Assembly (NCBI GenBank): GCA_001931875.2
Contig: MSJH02000083.1
Span: 1-12,392, forward strand
Source: Byssochlamys sp. IMV 00236
Taxonomy: Eukaryota; Ascomycota; Eurotiomycetes; Eurotiales; Thermoascaceae
DNA length: 12,392 bases
Direction of reading: 5' to 3'
How positions within the stretch are numbered: position 1 is the first letter of the stretch; every line of letters starts with the position of its first letter. This document shows positions 8,080 to 12,392 of the stretch, piece after piece. Below the pieces are notes generated by a model. That model was not told the DNA's origin and did no database searches. It saw nothing but the letters and a program-made list of their open reading frames with translations. Both the position numbers and the translations under genes were made by a program.

Positions 8080-8520
8080 CGTAGTGTTCATCTCAATTTA
8101 TAGCTATTTTACTAGAGTGGAACTTTTTACTTTTTGACGTAATCCAATTATTTCTCATATTAGTATGAAGCTTGGTCTTATCAAAGAAAATACAACTTAT
8201 TTGTAAACTCCAGATCAGAATCTCTTCATAAACTACTCGAATTTCATTTGTAGGTTTCCCTCTGAGTTTCTGAATTTAGGTTCAAACGTCAGAAAGTATT
8301 CTATATTACAACAATAACCAAGTTGTGCATATCATATATTATGCGTAAATTAATTTCATCGGATGAGCATATTCTATTCATGACATCTTGATCTGCCATT
8401 AAGTGATATAAACTTAAACTAAATAAACATGTAATACACCTTTTCTGGTGTATTCTGTCGGCGGCTTTGGATCAGGTGGCACTACTTGCAAATTCAAGTG
8501 TCGAAATGAATTCTACTAGA
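8080..8520 (-). pseudogene. Decayed Tc1/IS630-type (DDE) transposase remnant
   Basis: On the minus strand an open stretch at about 8260-8090 translates to a segment reading ...CIFFDKTKLHTNMRNNW..., followed by a Ser/Lys-rich bit. This resembles the block around the first catalytic Asp of Mucorales Tc1/IS630-like transposases (typically a hydrophobic run, then DE.. F H x N M, then a Trp and SKK). Just before it, RNSEG and a NEIRVVYEEI-like piece in a shifted frame match the linker that usually precedes this block. Further upstream (about 8500-8410) a PKPPTEYTRKG segment could be the start of an N-terminal helix-turn-helix region. Several stops and frame changes interrupt it, so it is non-functional. 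No terminal inverted repeats or TA target duplications were identified. The assignment rests on motif memory only. Confidence 0.45.
8433..8454. repeat. Perfect 8-bp inverted repeat with 6-nt loop
   Basis: AATACACC (8433-8440) and GGTGTATT (8447-8454) are exact reverse complements around TTTTCT. It lies in the transposase-like remnant. It could be a chance hairpin or a leftover of a mobile element; there is no U run to suggest a terminator. Confidence 0.5.
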
Positions 8521-8880
8521 ATTGATTGAGACAGAAATATGATTGATTTTGTCCGGAAAAAAATAGAAAAGCTCCGAAAAGGTTCGCCAAGTGAAAACAC
8601 TGCAGCGACAAATAAACTGTGGTGTTTCTTCTTGTACTACGCGGATCTTTATTTAGTAAGATATGTCCTTTGGGTGTGCGTTTCGCAAAAATGGCGCATT
8701 TCCTATTGTGATACAATATACTAAATTTGGATATTTCTGAGCTATTGTACATCATCAAGTGTGACAGGCAGAACTATAGATCTATTCTTTTGTTTATAAA
8801 TACGTCAATTCTATTTCTCTTCTTTTTTTCCTTCTAATAAAACTATAAGATTCAGATCTATTCATGTTCATTTAGTATTT
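8521..8880 (+). promoter_or_regulatory. Upstream region and TATA box of the antiporter gene
   Basis: TATAAATA at 8795-8802 lies 78 bp before the antiporter ATG and is followed by a CT-rich stretch (about 8808-8835), the common fungal start-site context. The sequence from 8521 to about 8760 contains overlapping short open frames on both strands with no recognisable product. It also holds an imperfect hairpin at 8595-8627 (9 of 11 pairs). Confidence 0.55.
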
Positions 8881-10818
8881 ATGTCTGACACTGTTTCTGT
8901 TGTTATTGCCATCCTTGGAGGATTTATTGTTTTATACGGTTTATGTTCTTTATTTATCAAAGAAAGACTCTATTTATCTGAAGCATGTAAAAAAAAACAA
9001 AACAAAAAAGAATTGTCTTTTCCTGTGTATTTATCAATTCGTCTGTATATTATATAGCTTTTGCCATCCTATGTGGCATTATCTTTGGTCCAGTCTGTGC
9101 AAAATTCATTAATGTCAGTGATTGGGGGGATGAAGACACGATCACAAAGGAATTTTGTCGAATTGTTATCGGTATACAAGTCATGGCCGCTGGTGTTGCT
9201 TTACCAAAAGCCTATCTTCGAAAAGAACTCATCTCTCTTCTCATGCTCCTTGGTCCTGTTATGATTTACATGTGGTTAGTCAGCGGTTTGCTCGTCTGGG
9301 CTCTTATTCCGGGATTAAATTATGTACGTGTGTTTCATCCCCCCCTTTTTTTATATATATGCTCATATGTTTTTATTTAGCTTGAGGCATTAATGATTGC
9401 TGCATGTTTCACTCCTACAGATCCAGTATGTTCACACACATAAAAGCATATATATATAAAAAAAAGAGCTTACTTATTTCTTATTATAGGTACTTGCTAA
9501 CTCAATTGTGCAAGGTAAATTTGCGGAAAAACATGTTCCAACTCATGTACGCCACATCATCTCATGTGAAAGGTATAAATGGAAAGTTTAAAAAAAAGCT
9601 ACTTACACTTTTTTTTTAGTGGTGCTAATGATGGACTTGGTTACCCCTTTCTGTTCTTGGCTGTCTATTTGATACAGATGGATATAGGGCCCGCTATAGG
9701 TAAATGGGCATACTGGATCATGGCCTTCAACATCCTCTTGTCCGTTGTCATTGGATTTGTCGTAGGCTATATTGCTCGAAAGCTTCTTAAATACTGTGAA
9801 CAGAAAAAGTTGATTGATAATGAGTCATTTCTTGTATACTCGGTCGCATTATCATTCTTTCTTATGGGCGTCGTTGGATTGATAGGAAGTGATGATCTCT
9901 TGGCATGTTTTATAGCTGGTAATTCTTTTACTTGGGACGACTGGTTCCGTGTAGAGACAGAAAATGCACATTTGATGGAGGCAAGTATATTCAACGTGTC
10001 ATTGATTTTTATCATTAATAATGTGAAATAGGTTGTAGACAACTTGCTCAATCTTAGTATCTTTGCGTACATTGGCGCGACCATGGTAAACTATCATCGC
10101 GGTGTGTGTGTAACATGTATTGACATTTCTTTTTTTTTTTTTGTAGCCATGGTCATCGTTCAACGATTATTCCATTCAGATCACAGTTTGGCGATTGATC
10201 GTCTTGGCCATTCTTGTCCTGTTACTTCGCCGACTTCCCATCATTATGGCACTCTACAAGGCGATTCCAACCATTCATACCTGGCGAGAAGCCGTATTTA
10301 CCGGCTGGTTTGGTCCTATTGGTGTCGGCGCCGTGTTCTATGCAATGATTGCTCTTGAGAGTGTACCAGAGGATGGACCGAACGCGCATGCGCGTCAAAT
10401 GATTAGACCTGTTGTTTACTTTATGGTGCTTGCCTCTGTTGTCGCACACGGTGTGACGATTCCATTGTTCTACATTGGCACTTTTGCCACTCGTACGTTG
10501 ACAAGAACAAGTGAAGTCACCCAGATCCTTCGTATTCCCAAGATTGATAAACGAAATATCAAGGTTAAGAGAACAAATTCGGAAGTAGAGATTGATGTGG
10601 TAGATATTATTCCAGATAATGAAGAAGAACAATCCACTGTAGACGCTCTTCAAGATACCCTAAAAAATGAAACACCAAGGCACACAGCCATTACCATTCT
10701 CACACCTTCAGAGATTCCCTCTCATCAGAGCCATCATCGCTCTGTCCATGATAATAATCGATCTACTGGAACGAGTACGACAAACTTGGAAAGAAATAAT
10801 CAAAACACCACATCATAA
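8881..10818 (+). CDS. nha1: Plasma-membrane Na+/H+ antiporter, fungal Nha1/Sod2 type (seven exons)
   Basis: Exchanges Na+ (often Li+ and K+) for protons at the plasma membrane, giving salt tolerance and pH/K+ balance. Exons: 8881-8986, 9058-9323, 9381-9425, 9490-9572, 9620-9980, 10032-10085, 10147-10818. These total 1587 nt, 528 residues, with every phase consistent. Introns are 71, 57, 64, 47, 51 and 61 nt; five are GT-AG and the fifth GC-AG. Recognition points in order: LYLSEA across exon 1/2, a FGP block, LLGPVM and WALIPGL, the TPTDP motif (135-139) running into VLANSIVQGKF, ESGANDGLG (166-174) and the paired Asp258-Asp259 in the SDDLLA segment, equivalent to the essential DD of Nha1/Sod2. 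About 12 membrane segments reach to about residue 400. The hydrophilic tail of about 120 residues is short, closer to S. pombe Sod2 (468 aa) than to S. cerevisiae Nha1 (985 aa). It is Ser/Thr/His/Asn-rich at the end. Confidence 0.93.
9981..10031 (+). other. GC-AG intron (intron 5) of the antiporter gene
   Basis: The exon ends ...GAG and the intron begins GCAAGT, an otherwise perfect donor with GC in place of GT; it ends AATAG. Joining GAG to GTT keeps the conserved membrane frame. The nearby GT 4 nt further on (GTATAT) would shift frame and meet a stop within nine codons, so the GC donor is required for a full-length protein. Reading through the intron also stops, after about 17 extra residues. 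Confidence 0.8.
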
Positions 10819-10860
10819 ATATGTATATTTTCCCCCTATTATAGAAATAGCTTGCATCAT

Positions 10861-10866
10861 AATAAA
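10861..10866 (+). terminator. Polyadenylation signal of the antiporter gene
   Basis: AATAAA lies 42 nt after the antiporter stop codon in AT-rich sequence, matching the short 3' UTRs seen for the other plus-strand genes here. Confidence 0.55.
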
Positions 10867-11985
10867 ACATAGCTTGATTGTTTATTACCATTTTTGTAGA
10901 GATGACTCGGAGAAAAAGGAGGGGGTGTAATCTTAATGTCGCGTGCGCATCTATTGTCGAGATTTATAAACATTACGTATGTCTTCCCTGAGAACATCTT
11001 TTATAAAGGGTTTTTTTATGTATTTATTACATAAACACACCAAGAAAGTCAAATGGTCAGTGCACACACACATATAAAATAACCGATGCATATATTGTTT
11101 AAACAAAGCTTTATTTATAATAATAATAAAAAGAAATCTATATAAACAAGTTAATAAAAGTTTAAATTAAATAGATGAAAGGAAAAGGGGGGGAAAAAAG
11201 CATTATTCAGAAATTTGGGTATAGTGCGTAATTACTCTTCAGGAATCAGACTGACGTGCAAATGTCTTTTGGTTATCATCTTTAGCTTTTTTTTTTTCCC
11301 CCTTTCCTTACTTATTTTACCTTTTTTTTATGACAAAAGAGAAGAAGAAGCAAAGAAAAACAGGTAAACTACCTAAATTTATAACTTACAGGGGGGGTAA
11401 AAAAGAGACCCAGAAAAAAAAATTTATGATCTTACGGTCACGCTGCTCCTAGACAGTTCGATAGATCTCCTCTTTATTACAACGTTGTGTGTGGCGTTCT
11501 GAATTTGTGTGTGAGATAAAAAAAAAAAAAGGAACCTGCCAATCATCAGATTTATTTCATTAATTATGTACAATTAAACGAACCAAATAGAATCTTTGAG
11601 AGAATCATCATTTTGTAATTATTTTTGTCCTGCGACGTCAGTGGAGTGAAATTCCGGTATCGATGCAGCTTACTTGATCAGGAAACTTGTTTCTTTGTAC
11701 TACAGATACCTCTGCGCGCGCATGCAGATATAAAGTTTACAGTATACGTTGGTGACATCAGTGGATAAAAATAAGACCCTAGCGTACGCTGTAAATTAAT
11801 AGAACATATGAATTTCCTGTTTAATACAAGTAAACTTCCATCAGTCGTACAGGGTAATGGCGACATCATTCTTTTTTAAATGACATCTCAGCCAATGCCG
11901 CGACTAGTAGAGAAGCTGTGTGTAACTTTATGCATCTTTTTTTTTTCGTTGGTATCCCTTTTTATTGAATTGTCTGCTTTTCTCC

Positions 11986-12053
11986 AACAACAAAGAGAAG
12001 GGGCTATATCAGAATTGATAGTCAAATATATCAATTAATCTCCTTCTGTTGTT
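11986..12053. repeat. Imperfect nested inverted repeat (hairpin-forming)
   Basis: Outer arms AACAACA (11986-11992) and TGTTGTT (12047-12053) pair exactly. Next inside, AGAAGG (11996-12001) pairs with CCTTCT (12042-12047), sharing one base with the outer arm and leaving a 3-nt bulge. Inner arms ATTGATA (12014-12020) and TATCAAT (12029-12035) pair around an 8-nt loop. Function unknown; no gene surrounds it. Confidence 0.5.
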
Positions 12054-12359
12054 CATGCTGAGTGGTTAGTTTTTCAGTTATTTACGCAGACAAGGACCTC
12101 TTTTTTTTTTGCAATAGTCGTACAATGATTAACGCTTTCCTCATCTAGTTGTAATATCAGCTAGTTTTAATAACTTGTACTCCAAGAGTAGCCGAGTGGG
12201 TACAAGCACGAGCAAGCGTACTAACGGAACAGGATAATTAAGCATAAAGAGATAAACATTGTTAGTAAAAAATGAAAATCAAATCTGTCACGAATATAAA
12301 ATAGAAAACCAAAAAGTGTATGATCCTTTCTCTCTCCTTCTTAAAATGTTACATGAAAC

Positions 12360-12378
12360 AAAAAAAAAAAAAAAAAAA
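12360..12378. repeat. A19 homopolymer
   Basis: Nineteen consecutive A residues near the right edge. This type of run recurs in the spacers of this window (A24 at 5362-5385, T22 at 1266-1287) and is probably length-variable. Confidence 0.9.
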
Positions 12379-12392
12379 GTTAAAGGGAAGGT

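Larger units (their letters stand above)
10867..12392. other. Long intergenic region without a supportable gene
   Basis: About 1.5 kb of AT-rich, low-complexity sequence. It holds two G7 runs (11187-11193, 11391-11397), several T and A runs (for example near 11288-11297, 11520-11531 and 12101-12110), and a pyrimidine tract near 11286-11335. CRE-like TGACGT/GACGTCA/GACATCA strings occur at 11252, 11634, 11754 and 11862. A minus-strand open stretch at 11678-11869 has no recognisable product. An isolated Pol III A-box-like string at 12189-12200 has no B box. The region may be promoter or UTR of a gene beyond the right edge. Confidence 0.5.

Noticed and set aside
9579..10031. A separate 150-residue membrane protein and a downstream 207-residue protein in place of one antiporter
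   Set aside because: Conserved antiporter motifs run continuously across both when short introns are removed, with every exon phase matching.
11678..11869. 63-residue minus-strand open frame in the right-hand spacer
   Set aside because: No homology recognised, no promoter or polyadenylation context, and length within chance expectation.
12182..12240. tRNA gene suggested by TAGCCGAGTGGG (Pol III A box, Leu/Ser-like D arm)
   Set aside because: No GGTTCRA-type B box follows, the D stem does not close and no acceptor stem pairs. At most a degenerate tRNA-derived fragment or chance.

Overview
The window looks like nuclear DNA from an early-diverging fungus, most likely a Mucoromycota (Mucorales-type) species. 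Evidence: AT-rich spacers with long A/T homopolymers, short GT-AG introns (45-82 nt by the models below), TATA boxes close to short 5' leaders, AATAAA signals shortly after stop codons, and proteins of fungal type (a Nha1/Sod2-like antiporter, a Ccc2-like copper ATPase, a fungal-style defensin-like peptide). There is no sign of bacterial operon structure. The assignment is by recognition only, since no search could be run.

Layout. 1-354: AT-rich leader, possibly with the tail of an upstream gene, ending in a CCAAT/TATA promoter. 355-549 (+): a 64-residue secreted six-cysteine peptide with the CS-alpha-beta (defensin) cysteine pattern. 550-1480: spacer with a 22-nt T run. 1481-4795 (+): an intronless P1B-type Cu(+)-transporting ATPase with four N-terminal metal-binding domains and an unusual SEHLLG in place of SEHPLG. 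4796-5434: spacer with a 24-nt A run. 5435-6352 (+): a WW-domain protein with Tyr/Arg/Pro-rich arms. 6353-6867: spacer with CA and GA microsatellites. 6868-7781 (-): a five-exon gene, reconstructed here from fragments that look broken when read unspliced. It resembles a family multiplied in Mucorales genomes and carries RPD...EVK, compatible with a PD-(D/E)XK nuclease-like core. 8080-8520 (-): decayed pieces resembling a Tc1/IS630-type transposase. 8881-10818 (+): a seven-exon Na+/H+ antiporter of 528 residues with one GC-AG intron. 10819-12392: about 1.57 kb with no supportable gene, holding low-complexity runs, CRE-like motifs and an imperfect hairpin.

The genes do not form a pathway or cluster. 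Two handle cations (copper export or Golgi loading; Na+/K+ extrusion), one is probably an antimicrobial or signalling peptide, and one is probably an RNA-processing or scaffold protein. The points most worth a second look are the defensin-like gene, the rebuilt minus-strand gene with its nuclease-like motif beside a transposase relic, the SEHLLG substitution, the GC-AG intron, and the WW protein's mirrored low-complexity arms. I did not see a multi-gene novel system.
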